Assembly (NCBI GenBank): GCA_017645245.1
Contig: JAGCPG010000040.1
Location: forward strand, 1 to 35,745
DNA length: 35,745 nucleotides
DNA from: Bacteroidales bacterium
GTDB taxonomy: Bacteria > Bacteroidota > Bacteroidia > Bacteroidales > F082
Reading direction: 5' to 3'
Below, in pieces: positions 8,380-18,000 of the stretch. Below the pieces are notes generated by a model, which did not search any database, was not told the DNA's origin, and saw nothing but the letters and a program-made list of their open reading frames with translations. Positions within the stretch are counted from its first letter, which is position 1. Every line of letters begins with the position of its first letter. Made by a program: the position numbers and the translations under genes.

Positions 8380-9291
8380 TTACCGAAGCGGGTTACAAAA
8401 ACGGTAATTGAAAGCAGGGTATAAAACCAAATTGGAACCAAAACCATGGTAGAAACGGCCAAGTTTTTCATCATCGGATCCTTCAAAATCAAAAACCAAA
8501 GGCTGTCCGGCATACTCACGGATGACACCGTCAATCAAAAAGGTCATGGCTTGCAACTCTTTCCCAACGGCATTGTTCCCTGAGAACAAAAAGGTGATCC
8601 TTTGATGACTTTTCATAAAAATAGCACCGTTGATAATTTCTTCTTTATCAAGTGTTTTAACACCATAAACAAAAGCATTGCTTGAAGATACGGCTTGCGC
8701 TGTCAGCCGCTCCAAAAGGGCATATTCCTCATCGCCCCAACACTTGACGGAAGCACCTCGGTTCTCCCGAAACAAATTGATGATTTTTTTGACTTCCACA
8801 CCCTTCACAAGCTCCAAACCATTATTTAAGGATTTCTTCAAATTACGCTTTGTATTTTCATGATATTCAAAAAATAACGAATCGTAGTTCTTATTCAAAT
8901 CCAAGAGATAGTTATGATGCTTTTCCACCCATTTGCAAGCCTCTGGAAGTGGGTTTTGCTCATTGAGACGGATCTCCACCAAACGAAATTTTGAAGGTAT
9001 TGCTTTTAGAAAGTTCAAAACGGTTTCCTCAGTGATCGGATTCCTAGAAAAAACACCCAATTGTTGCACAAAAAATGGCTGGCACAAGTAGTTGATCAGG
9101 AATTTTTTCTTCCTTGTTATTGGCATAATTGTCAAATAGTTGCCATCAATCACCTCAACCAATGCTTCCCATCCAGGACTCACCACATCCAGATACCAAG
9201 ACCAGGCGTACACATTGCTGTTGACGGCATGCGCTACGCACTCGTCCCAACGGGTTTTGTCGATACAATCGTGGGTCAAATAGCTAATCAT
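8380..9291 (-). CDS. FemAB/GNAT-like acyltransferase
   Basis: A protein of 303 residues from ATG 9291. It resembles Bacteroidetes GNAT/FemAB-like (Acetyltransf_6-type) proteins. Typical features are YAWSWYLDVVSPGWEALV near the N-terminus, QQLGVFSR, and a central basic segment YHENTKRNLKKSLNNGLEL. The C-terminal GNAT half contains AIFMKSHQRITFLFSG and ends FYHGFGSNLVLYPAF. Such proteins transfer acyl or aminoacyl groups to cell-envelope precursors, but the donor and acceptor here are unknown. The ATG at 9291 overlaps the stop of the upstream deacetylase gene as ATGA, which suggests translational coupling; an ATG at 9300 is the alternative. Pairing with a polysaccharide deacetylase supports a role in modifying envelope glycans (inference). 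Confidence 0.8.
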   Translation of the reverse strand: MISYLTHDCIDKTRWDECVAHAVNSNVYAWSWYLDVVSPGWEALVEVIDGNYLTIMPITRKKKFLINYLCQPFFVQQLGVFSRNPITEETVLNFLKAIPSKFRLVEIRLNEQNPLPEACKWVEKHHNYLLDLNKNYDSLFFEYHENTKRNLKKSLNNGLELVKGVEVKKIINLFRENRGASVKCWGDEEYALLERLTAQAVSSSNAFVYGVKTLDKEEIINGAIFMKSHQRITFLFSGNNAVGKELQAMTFLIDGVIREYAGQPLVFDFEGSDDEKLGRFYHGFGSNLVLYPAFNYRFCNPLR

Positions 9292-10580
9292 TGGGCACAT
9301 TCTATGATTTTCCGGTACATTTCAGGCCAACCAACCCACCGTTTTTCCCCTCCAAGGGTCTCATTATGGGTCAGATAAATGAAGGTTCCATCAACTTTCC
9401 TTACTTCATCCACTACTTTAGATATAGTATTGTATGAATCTGTAATACTTAAATTTAAATAATCCTTCAAAGTACCGTCCATTACCGCAAATGGATGGAT
9501 GGTCAACGAGGTGACCGTGTCACTTTCCAGATCGTAGAAGCGGAAAGCTGTCGCTGTTCCAGCGCGGAACCCGATCTGCGAGGCATAGCCCATGGTGTAG
9601 TCGTCGTGAATGTCCAATTCGATCAGCCGTTGGTAGCTCCTCGGCATGGTCATGCGAAGGAAGTGCTGCCGGCTCTTGGTGACTTCGCGGTTCAGCACCG
9701 ACGACAGCCGCTCCACCTCCGTCTGCAGGCGCTTAGGATCAAGATAGGACGAGAACGAAGGATGGATGCCCACATCGGCATAGTCCCCTATCCGTTTGAT
9801 CAACGCCCTGAAGGCATCCTTGCGGATGGAGATGCTCTTGTCGTTGGTATCGTAGTCGCCGCAATGGATGAAGTAAATCGGCTTCAGATGATACTCCTCC
9901 TGCAGTTGGAACTGGTAGTCGAAGCTATCGAAAGGATCGCGTTCATGCTTGAAAATCACCCTGTTACGATGTCCTATTTCCTCCCATTGACCTTTCAGGA
10001 TATCGCGACCGTATGCTCCCACCGTCCGAAAGAAGCCCTTGTGGAGATAGGACCATGCCGCATCCACGTCGTAAGTCGGCTGGAAAGCATAGCACCGATG
10101 CTTATTAACTCTCTCAATATGAAGCCGTTCCGCCAACTCATAGATCCAAATGTCAACGATGGGCTTGTCCAACAACCCCATGCCGAAGAGGCACGACGAC
10201 TCAGGCGTAAAGCGTCCGTACTGGTCGCGCACCTGAGGCAGATATTCCTCGTACCTGGTGATCAGGTAGAACACCGCGGCAAACACGTCGAAAGGCATGA
10301 GCGAGCGTTGGTTGTACACTGGAAAGATTCCTTTAACTTCCTTAAAATCAAATGGTTTTAAGTCCTGCTCATAGATGTCGCGTTCAAAAAGCAGCTGCAC
10401 CGATTTCTGGAATTGCTCGTCCCAGAGCGGATTGGTGCCATAGCTCATCTTCTCACCCTCAAAGTCGCGAAAAGCGGCTACGTTGGTGGTCAACTCGAAA
10501 TCGACCCCCAGAACGGTACCGAACACAAAATCAAAGGTATAATGGAGTCGGTTGGTTATCTTGGGTACAAGGATCAGCAT
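9288..10580 (-). CDS. Polysaccharide deacetylase family protein with N-terminal DUF7033-like domain
   Basis: A 430-residue protein with no signal peptide. The N-terminal part (1-165) includes SLMPFDVFAAVFYLITRYEEYLP, typical of the domain that precedes a NodB-like deacetylase domain in Bacteroidetes. The C-terminal part has PTYDVDAAW (Asp171, Asp173, metal/catalytic region), YFIHCGDYD and IHPSFSS (His273), and ends with FIYLTHNE. These match a carbohydrate esterase family 4-like fold that removes N-acetyl groups from glycans. The start at 10580 is chosen because a promoter (10599-10631) covers the upstream ATG at 10601. The stop overlaps the next gene's start (ATGA). The polysaccharide acted on is not known. 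Confidence 0.82.
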   Translation of the reverse strand: MLILVPKITNRLHYTFDFVFGTVLGVDFELTTNVAAFRDFEGEKMSYGTNPLWDEQFQKSVQLLFERDIYEQDLKPFDFKEVKGIFPVYNQRSLMPFDVFAAVFYLITRYEEYLPQVRDQYGRFTPESSCLFGMGLLDKPIVDIWIYELAERLHIERVNKHRCYAFQPTYDVDAAWSYLHKGFFRTVGAYGRDILKGQWEEIGHRNRVIFKHERDPFDSFDYQFQLQEEYHLKPIYFIHCGDYDTNDKSISIRKDAFRALIKRIGDYADVGIHPSFSSYLDPKRLQTEVERLSSVLNREVTKSRQHFLRMTMPRSYQRLIELDIHDDYTMGYASQIGFRAGTATAFRFYDLESDTVTSLTIHPFAVMDGTLKDYLNLSITDSYNTISKVVDEVRKVDGTFIYLTHNETLGGEKRWVGWPEMYRKIIECAQ

Positions 10581-10598
10581 ATCAGGCGAAATAATGAG

Positions 10599-10631
10599 CA
10601 AACTTACGGAAAAAAAACGGACAATGTCAAA
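10599..10631 (-). promoter_or_regulatory. Bacteroidetes promoter for the deacetylase/GNAT-like operon
   Basis: On the minus strand TTTG (10631-10628), a 21-base spacer and TAAGTTTG (10606-10599). The -7 box matches TAnnTTTG exactly and overlaps the first in-frame ATG (10601), so translation should start at 10580. It is back to back with the dnaX promoter. Confidence 0.65.
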
Positions 10632-10649
10632 GGATGCCGAAAAAAAGTG

Positions 10650-10657
10650 TAATTTTG
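10650..10657 (+). promoter_or_regulatory. -7 promoter box for the dnaX operon
   Basis: TAATTTTG, an exact TAnnTTTG match, lies 25 bases before the ATG at 10683. No clear -33 TTTG is seen. Its position makes the ATG at 10662 an unlikely start. Confidence 0.5.
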
Positions 10658-10682
10658 TCGTTTGAAATACCTTGATAAAAAA

Positions 10683-12416
10683 ATGGACAACTTCATCGTA
10701 TCAGCGAGAAAATACAGGCCGTCAACCTTCGACACGGTGGTCGGGCAACAGTCCATCACCACCACGCTGAAGAACGCCATCCGCAACAACACGCTGGCCC
10801 AGGCGTTCCTTTTCTGCGGTCCGCGTGGCGTGGGTAAGACCACCTGTGCGCGCATCATGGCCAAGACCATCAACTGCCTCCATCCCACCGAGAACATGGA
10901 AGCCTGCAACGAGTGTGAGTCGTGCCGCGCCTTCAACAACAACGCCTCGTTCAACATCTACGAGCTCGACGCCGCCTCCAACAACTCCGTTGAGGACATC
11001 CGCAACTTGGTGGAACAGGTGCGCATCCCTCCGCAAATTGGCCAATACAAGGTATACATCATCGACGAGGTCCACATGCTCAGCACAGCGGCTTTCAACG
11101 CCTTCCTGAAGACCCTGGAGGAGCCTCCGGCGTATGCCAAGTTCATCCTGGCCACCACCGAGAAGCACAAGATCATCCCGACCATCTTGTCGAGATGCCA
11201 AATATTTGATTTCAAGCGTATTACGATTGAAGATATAGAGAAACACCTGGCTCATGTGGCACAGATGGAAGGCATCCATGCTGAACCCGAAGCGCTAAAC
11301 ATCATCGCCCAAAAGGCCGACGGCGCCTTGCGCGACGCTCTTTCCATCTTCGACCAGATGGTGAGTTTCTCGGGCAAGGACATCACCTACAAGGCCGTCA
11401 TCGAGAACCTCAACGTGCTCGATTACGACTATTATTTCCGCATCGTGGACGACGTGCTCCAAGGCAATACCAGCGATATCTTACTGATTGTCAACGACAT
11501 CATCAGCAAAGGCTTTGAACCACAGCATTTCATCACTGGCATGGGCAACCACCTGAGAAGCCTGTTGGTGAGCAAGGATGCCGCCACAACGCAGCTGCTG
11601 GAAGTCAGCGAACAGCTCCGCCAGCGCTATGTTCAGCAATCGTCGCGTTGCTCCCTGCCTTTCCTGGTGAAGGCTTTGGACATCAACAACCAGTGCGACC
11701 TCGACTATCGCAACGCGAGCAACAAGCGGCTGCACCTAGAGGTCAACTTGATGAAAATGTGTGCGTTAAATCAACAAACACTTTCGACGCCAAACCCTAC
11801 CCAGGGCGGAATGAATCCGCCCCAACCCACCGTTAGCAAGCCAGCTCCACAACCACAACCACAACCAACACCTGAGCCTAAACCCCAGCCACAGCCGCAG
11901 CCTCAGCCTCAACCGGTTCCCACCCCTGAACCGAAACCAGCCGAACCTGCTGTGACCCGACAGCGTCCTCGTGGCGGCGCAAGCACCATCTCCATCACCA
12001 ACAGCATGGAGCAAGCCGCCAAAATGTCAGAAGAGGAAGAGCCTACCTGGGATGCCCCCTTTACCCAAGAACAGCTGGAAGCCTCATGGAATGACTTCGT
12101 CAACAAATACAAGAAGATCTCCCCTAACTTCGCCGCTGGATTGGGCAAATACAAGCCGGAACTGAAAAACGAAAAGGAGATCCACTTCCACGTGGACAAC
12201 AAGCTGTTTGAAAGCGACACCGAAGGCATGACCGCCTTGCGCAGCCACTTGAAGAACACCCTCCACAACAACCAATACAACCTCATTCCCGAGGTGATGG
12301 ACAAGCCCGCCGCCATCGAAGCCTATACCGACAAGGAGAAATTCGAGAAGCTGGCCGAGGCACATCCTGAACTTCGCAAATTGCAGATTGAACTAAAATT
12401 GGAAGGAGATTTGTAG
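10683..12416 (+). CDS. dnaX: DNA polymerase III subunit gamma/tau (clamp loader ATPase)
   Basis: A 577-residue cytosolic AAA+ protein. It loads the beta clamp within the DNA polymerase III holoenzyme. Visible motifs are the family N-terminus FIVSARKYRPSTFDTVVGQ, Walker A GPRGVGKT (46-53), a four-Cys zinc site (Cys65, 75, 78, 81), Walker B YIIDEVHM (125-132) and the sensor/arginine motif SRC (170-172). Residues of roughly 360-440 form a low-complexity Pro/Gln/Glu hinge encoded by CCA/CAG repeats (about 11840-11950). A C-terminal tau-like domain follows. The start at 10683 is chosen over 10662 by promoter position. It heads a plus-strand run with the M13 peptidase gene 27 bases downstream. Confidence 0.96.
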   Translation: MDNFIVSARKYRPSTFDTVVGQQSITTTLKNAIRNNTLAQAFLFCGPRGVGKTTCARIMAKTINCLHPTENMEACNECESCRAFNNNASFNIYELDAASNNSVEDIRNLVEQVRIPPQIGQYKVYIIDEVHMLSTAAFNAFLKTLEEPPAYAKFILATTEKHKIIPTILSRCQIFDFKRITIEDIEKHLAHVAQMEGIHAEPEALNIIAQKADGALRDALSIFDQMVSFSGKDITYKAVIENLNVLDYDYYFRIVDDVLQGNTSDILLIVNDIISKGFEPQHFITGMGNHLRSLLVSKDAATTQLLEVSEQLRQRYVQQSSRCSLPFLVKALDINNQCDLDYRNASNKRLHLEVNLMKMCALNQQTLSTPNPTQGGMNPPQPTVSKPAPQPQPQPTPEPKPQPQPQPQPQPVPTPEPKPAEPAVTRQRPRGGASTISITNSMEQAAKMSEEEEPTWDAPFTQEQLEASWNDFVNKYKKISPNFAAGLGKYKPELKNEKEIHFHVDNKLFESDTEGMTALRSHLKNTLHNNQYNLIPEVMDKPAAIEAYTDKEKFEKLAEAHPELRKLQIELKLEGDL

Positions 12417-12443
12417 GAAATAAAACTTAAATCACAACATAAA

Positions 12444-14477
12444 ATGAAAAAAACACTGATCGCTATGATGGTAGCAGGAACAATGATTGCTGGTGGATGC
12501 GCTCCGAAAGCGGAACAAGGCACTCCGGCCATCGATTTGAAAAACATGGATAAAAGCATCAATCCCGCTGATGACTTTTTCCGTTATTGCAACAACAACT
12601 GGTTGAAAAACAATCCGATACCAGAGGAATACACCTCATTCGGCGCTTTCACTGAAATCGACCAGCACAACGAGCTGCTCATCCAGGACATCATCAAAGA
12701 GGTGTCAGCCGATGCTAACGCCGCTGAAGGCAGCGTAGCCCAAAAGATTCGTGACTTCTACAATTCAGGCATGGACACCGTGGCCATCGACGAACGTGGT
12801 TACACTGAGCTCCTCCCCTATTTTGAGATGGTTGACGGTTTGACCGACAAGGCCGACCTCGCCGAGTTGTTAGGTAAGCTTCACTATGAAGGTTTCGGAG
12901 GCTTCTTCAATGCTGGCCCTTCAACCGACCCGAAAAACGCTGACATGGTCATCATGCACCTCTATCAAGGTGGATTGAGCCTGCCGGATCGTGACGACTA
13001 CCTCACCGAGGAATCACAAGAGATGCGCGAAAAATACGTTGAGCATGTGTCGAACATGTTCCAGTTGGTTGGCGTTGATGCTGAAAGCGCCACAGCTAAG
13101 GCACAAGCCATCCTCGCCCTTGAGACTGAATTGGCCAAGAACTCACTGAGTCGTGTGGAACGCCGCGACCCCGACCGCACCTACAACATGCGCTCCGTGG
13201 TCGAACTGCAAGAGTCCACCCCCAACTTCAAATGGAGAGAATACTTCATCAACGCCGGCGTCAAACCCGACCAATTCTTCAGCAACCTCAACGTGGGCAT
13301 GCCCGACTTCATCAGCGCCCTCAACGGCATTATCCTCAACACCGACATCAACACCATCAAGGACTACCTGAAATGGAAGATCATCCACGGCAGCGCCTCG
13401 ATGCTCAGCAGTGAATTCGACGAGGAGAACTTCAACTTCTATAGCAACTACCTTTACGGTCAGGAAGTGCAACAGCCCCGCTGGCGCCGTATCCTGAACG
13501 CCACCGACGGCTGCCTCGGCGAAGCCATCGGACAGATCTATGTGGAGAAATACTTCCCCGCAGCCGCCAAAGAGCGCATGGAAGCCCTGGTGGCCAACCT
13601 GAAGATCGCCCTCGGCGAACGCATCAAGGCCCTCGACTGGATGAGTGACGAGACCAAGGAAAAAGCCCTGCACAAGCTTAGCTGCATCAACGTGAAGGTG
13701 GGTTATCCCAACAAATGGAAGGACTACACTAACTACACCGTCACCCCTGAGTCCTATTTCCAGAATGTCCACAGCGCCATCCGCTTCGAAACCGATTTCG
13801 AGATGGCCAAGCTCGGCAATCCTGTTGACAAGGAAGAATGGTTCATGACCCCGCAGACCGTCAACGCCTACTATAGCCCCGAGATGAACGAGATCGTGTT
13901 CCCCGCCGGCATCCTCCAACCTCCGTTCTTCAACCAGACTGCTGACGACGCGGTCAACTACGGTGGTATCGGCGTGGTGATCGGCCACGAGATGACCCAC
14001 GGCTTCGACGACCAAGGCTGCAAGTACGACGAAAACGGCAACCTCAACAACTGGTGGACCGAGGAAGACGCCACCCGATTCAAGGAGCGCACCCAGCAGT
14101 TGGTCAAGCTGTTTAACGAGTTCGAGCTTCGTGGCAACCACATCAACGGCGAGCTGACCCTCGGCGAGAACATCGCCGACCTCGGTGGCCTCAACATCGC
14201 TTGGGATGCTTACCAGATGACCGATGAGGCCAAGGCTAACAAGAAAATTGACGGCTTCACGCCTGCCCAGCGCTTCTTCATCAGCTATGGCACCATCTGG
14301 CGCAACAACATCCGTGACAAGGCCCTGGAGCGCCGCATCAAGGAAGACGTCCATTCACCCGCGGAGGCCCGTGTGAACCGCACCCTCGGCTCCATGCCTC
14401 ATTTCTACGAAGCCTTCGACATCAAACCCGAAAACAAGATGTATATCGCTCCCGAGGAGAGAGCCGCAATCTGGTAA
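12444..14477 (+). CDS. M13 (neprilysin/PepO-like) metallopeptidase lipoprotein
   Basis: A 677-residue zinc endopeptidase. The N-terminus is a lipoprotein signal with lipobox AGGC (acylated Cys at about 19), so the enzyme is tethered to a membrane, probably facing the periplasm or cell surface. Zinc ligands are visible in HEMTH (His515, Glu516, His519) and GENIADLGG (Glu575, Asp579). The family motifs NAYYSPEMNEIVFPAGIL and FISYGTIWR are present, and the length is usual for M13. The C-terminus ends AAIW, as is common for the family. M13 enzymes cut short peptides, which suits a peptide-feeding bacterium (inference). The stop overlaps the next start by one base (TAATG). Confidence 0.95.
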   Translation: MKKTLIAMMVAGTMIAGGCAPKAEQGTPAIDLKNMDKSINPADDFFRYCNNNWLKNNPIPEEYTSFGAFTEIDQHNELLIQDIIKEVSADANAAEGSVAQKIRDFYNSGMDTVAIDERGYTELLPYFEMVDGLTDKADLAELLGKLHYEGFGGFFNAGPSTDPKNADMVIMHLYQGGLSLPDRDDYLTEESQEMREKYVEHVSNMFQLVGVDAESATAKAQAILALETELAKNSLSRVERRDPDRTYNMRSVVELQESTPNFKWREYFINAGVKPDQFFSNLNVGMPDFISALNGIILNTDINTIKDYLKWKIIHGSASMLSSEFDEENFNFYSNYLYGQEVQQPRWRRILNATDGCLGEAIGQIYVEKYFPAAAKERMEALVANLKIALGERIKALDWMSDETKEKALHKLSCINVKVGYPNKWKDYTNYTVTPESYFQNVHSAIRFETDFEMAKLGNPVDKEEWFMTPQTVNAYYSPEMNEIVFPAGILQPPFFNQTADDAVNYGGIGVVIGHEMTHGFDDQGCKYDENGNLNNWWTEEDATRFKERTQQLVKLFNEFELRGNHINGELTLGENIADLGGLNIAWDAYQMTDEAKANKKIDGFTPAQRFFISYGTIWRNNIRDKALERRIKEDVHSPAEARVNRTLGSMPHFYEAFDIKPENKMYIAPEERAAIW

Positions 14478-15049
14478 TGGGCATCAAAAGAGCCATTGGA
14501 AAAATCGGCCTCAAGATCGGCAGGTGGAAGACAGTGAATGAAGTCCCCGCCGATCTTGGCAATGCCGTATGCATTGTGGCGCCTCACACCGCCATCGCCG
14601 ACTTTTTCGTGGGTATGTGCTTCTATTGGTACTACGGCACCAAATTCAAGTTCATGATCAAGTCGGAGTTCTTCAAGACCCGCTTCGTGAGCTGGGCACT
14701 CAACAAACTTGGCGCCGTCCGCGTAGATCGTGGCAAGAAGAACCATCTCGTGGAACAGATGATCGACATGTTCAGCCAAAACAAGGACACCCATCTCATC
14801 ATCTGTCCTGAAGGCACCCGCAAGAAGGTCTACCATTGGAAAAGAGGCTTCCACCTGATCGCCCAAGGTGCCAACGTCCCCATCCTGCTGGGTTTCATCG
14901 ATTACAAGAAACGCTATTGCGGCGTTGAGAAGATCTTCTACCCTTCTGGCGATTACGAGAAAGACCTCGCCGAGATCTGGGAATACTACAAATCCATCAA
15001 GGTGATGGGAAAACATCCTGAACAATTCAATTTATACGAAGAATACTAA
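14477..15049 (+). CDS. Lysophospholipid acyltransferase family protein (PlsC-like)
   Basis: A 190-residue acyltransferase. The catalytic HX4D motif is HTAIAD (His37, Asp42) and the substrate-binding motif is PEGTR (111-115), preceded by GAVRVDRG. These define the glycerolipid acyltransferase fold used to acylate lysophosphatidate or related acceptors at the inner membrane. The protein is shorter than typical PlsC (about 240) and lacks an obvious N-terminal transmembrane helix. The exact acceptor may be a phospholipid or an unusual lipid. Its start overlaps the M13 stop and the C25 gene begins 10 bases later, so all three are probably co-transcribed. Confidence 0.88.
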   Translation: MGIKRAIGKIGLKIGRWKTVNEVPADLGNAVCIVAPHTAIADFFVGMCFYWYYGTKFKFMIKSEFFKTRFVSWALNKLGAVRVDRGKKNHLVEQMIDMFSQNKDTHLIICPEGTRKKVYHWKRGFHLIAQGANVPILLGFIDYKKRYCGVEKIFYPSGDYEKDLAEIWEYYKSIKVMGKHPEQFNLYEEY

Positions 15050-15059
15050 CTTAGAAAAC

Positions 15060-18000
15060 ATGAAAAAACTGGCACTTCTCCTGCTTACCATGGTCTTGGC
15101 CGTTTCGGCACAAGCCCAGTCGGTAACACACGTCTTTCACTTTGGCAATCCTGTGATGAGCGAATACGACGGCTACCAACAGATTGGCTTTGAAAACTGC
15201 CTGCCCAAGGGTCAAGTGGGCGACCCCACCCTGCCTTGGCAAAACGTCAGCCTCATCCTTCCCCAAGGCGAAGAGGCGCTGTCCATCAACGTTGAGCTCT
15301 CCGACTGGGTCGAGATGGAGGGCAGTTACACCCTTTTGCCAAGCCAAAAACCCCGACCCTATTCCAGCGACGAGGTCATCTCGTTTGCCAAGAACGAGGC
15401 GGTTTACCGCTCATCGGTGCCATATCCGACCAAGAGCTTCGGATCGGTGAGCACTCAATACCTCAACGGCGTGGCGTTCGCTTTCGGTGGGTTCACTCCT
15501 GTGCAATACATCCCCGCGACCGGCAAGGTAAGCTATGCACGCACCGCTACGGTCAGCATCGAGACTACCGCCAGCCGTGATGGCCACGATGGCAAGTTGT
15601 GGCTGACCCCAGGCAACGAAGCATCCATCAAGCGACTGGCACAGAACCCGGGTCTTCTGGGCACTTACGGCAAACGCGGCCGTGAGATCGGCGGCTATGA
15701 CATGCTGGTCATCACTGCCGAGAGCTGGATTCCCCAGTTCGGCGAATACCTTGCGCTTTACAACGGTAAGGGCGTCCGCACCCACATCGTTTCCCTGGAG
15801 GAGATCTATGCCACCATGGGCGGTCGCGACCAGCAGGAACAGATCCGCAACTACATCATTCAGGAATATGAGAACAACGGTATTTCCATGGTAACCCTCG
15901 GCGGCGATGTCGCCATCGTGCCTTTCCGATACCTCTATTGCTGGGCACAAGAAGGCGAGGAAGACCAGCTGCCCTCCGACATGTACTATGCCTGCCTTGA
16001 CGGCACCTTGAACGACGACAACGACGACCGCTGGGGCGAAGTTGGCGAAGACGACCTGCTGCCTGAGCTTGGCATTGGACGTCTGCCTTTCAACAATGAG
16101 GCCCAGTTTGAGACCATCATGCAGAAGACCTTCAGCTATCTGCAAAGCCCGGTTTTAGGCGAGTTCACCTCCCCCATCCTGGGCGCTGAGCACCTTGGCG
16201 ACGGTTACTACGGCAGCGATGATATGGAACGCCTTATCGGAACCTGTTCCGACTACGATTACACGACCCATGGCTATCCCACCAACTACAATTTCAAGAA
16301 ATTTTACGCCTCTCCCCAAATGAGCTGGAGCGGGAAGAATTTCAGGCAGCTTATCGGCACTGGTGGACAGTATGTGCATCACGTGGGACACGCCAACACG
16401 GGCACCGTGGCAGGCTGGGAAATCGGCTCGCTGGCCAACAACTCCTTCGCGGGCAACAACGGCATTGACCACAATTACATGTTATTCCACTCCCATGGCT
16501 GCATCTGTGGCGATTTCTCACACGCCTGCATCCTTGAGAAGATGGTCACGCTCCAAACCGGCTTTGTGGCTACCACAGGCAACTCCAGATATGGCTGGTA
16601 TGTGCCGTGGGGCGATGGCATGGCTGCCCATATCCACCGTGAATTCGTGGATGCTTACTGCAACGACCATATCGACATACTTGGGATGGCCTTGCGCGAG
16701 GCCAAGATCGCCACGGCACCTTGGGTCACCATGCCCTGGGGCGACGAAGGTTGCTTGCGTTGGAACATCTACTGCCTCAACGTGATCGGCGACGGCGCCC
16801 TCTGCCCTTGGTTCGATGAGCCATTCCAGCCCAACGTGGTGTTTGAAAAAGGCTTGAATAACGGCATCACCTCCACCCAGGTTCACGTCAGCCATTTCGA
16901 CGCTCCGCTCGACCATTTCACCGTCAGTCTTTTCAACGGCGAAACCCTTCTGGCCCGTGGCATCACCAATGCCAACGGCAATGCCGAACTCGTCTTCTCC
17001 CCTGCCCTTGACGTGGATGGCGACATGCAGCTGATCGTCACAGGACAAAATGCATGGCCACAGACCTTTGAAGTCAATCATATTGCCAATGGAGAAGCCT
17101 TCGTTTACGGCGATATCACTGGACTTGACGGCGAAGCCATTTACGGCACCCAGTTGCTTTGGGTCGGCGGCGACCTTTATAACAAAGGTGATGTGACCGC
17201 CAATGATGTTCACGCCGCCATTACCTCGGATTGCGAATACATCCTTGCCCATGACAGCAACTTCACCATCGATGCATTTGAGCCCAATAGCACCCAGCAT
17301 TTCGACCATGTCGGACAGATTGACATTGCCAACAACATCCCTGACCAAACCATCTTCACATTGGATCTCACCACCTACGTCGGCGAGGAAAGCCACACCA
17401 CCCAAAAGTCCTTTGTTGCCCAAGCGCCCAACCTGCAATTCACTGGCATTGAGATTGATGACAGCATGGGCGACGGCAACGGCTTTGCCGATCCGGGCGA
17501 ACAAGTCACATTAATCATCAACGGCATGAACTACGGCCACGCCACAAGTCCAGAAATCTCCATCTCAGTCACTTGCGACAACTCCGGACTTCATTTCCTG
17601 AACGAAGACCTCGTTTTGGATGAGGTTGGTCCCGATGGTAAGTTTTCTGCCAACTTCGGCTTCTACACGGATGCTTCCATGACCAATGGCACCATGATTC
17701 ATCTCGACATCACCCTTCAATACGGTGAATACAACACCACCATGGAACACCTTCTCAACATCGGCATCCTGATGGAGACCTTCGAGAGCGGCGACTTCAG
17801 CTATACCGACTGGGAGCACGATGGCCAAGCGCCTTGGAGCGTCACTGACGAAGTAGCGCACACCGGCAATTATAGCGCACGTTCAGGCGCCATCGGCGAT
17901 GACGAAGTCTCCAATTTGATTATCTATGCCGATGTCCTTGAAGAAAGCGAAATCGGCTTCTGGTTCAAGACCTCTTCGGATTACCACAAGGATTACCTCG

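Noticed and set aside
11840..11950. CCA/CAG-rich stretch as a repeat array
   Set aside because: It encodes the Pro/Gln hinge of DnaX in frame, so it is coding low complexity.
10683..12416. Programmed frameshift in dnaX giving a short gamma form
   Set aside because: No A AAA AAG-type slippery site with a downstream hairpin was seen near the end of domain III, and the full tau-like frame is continuous.
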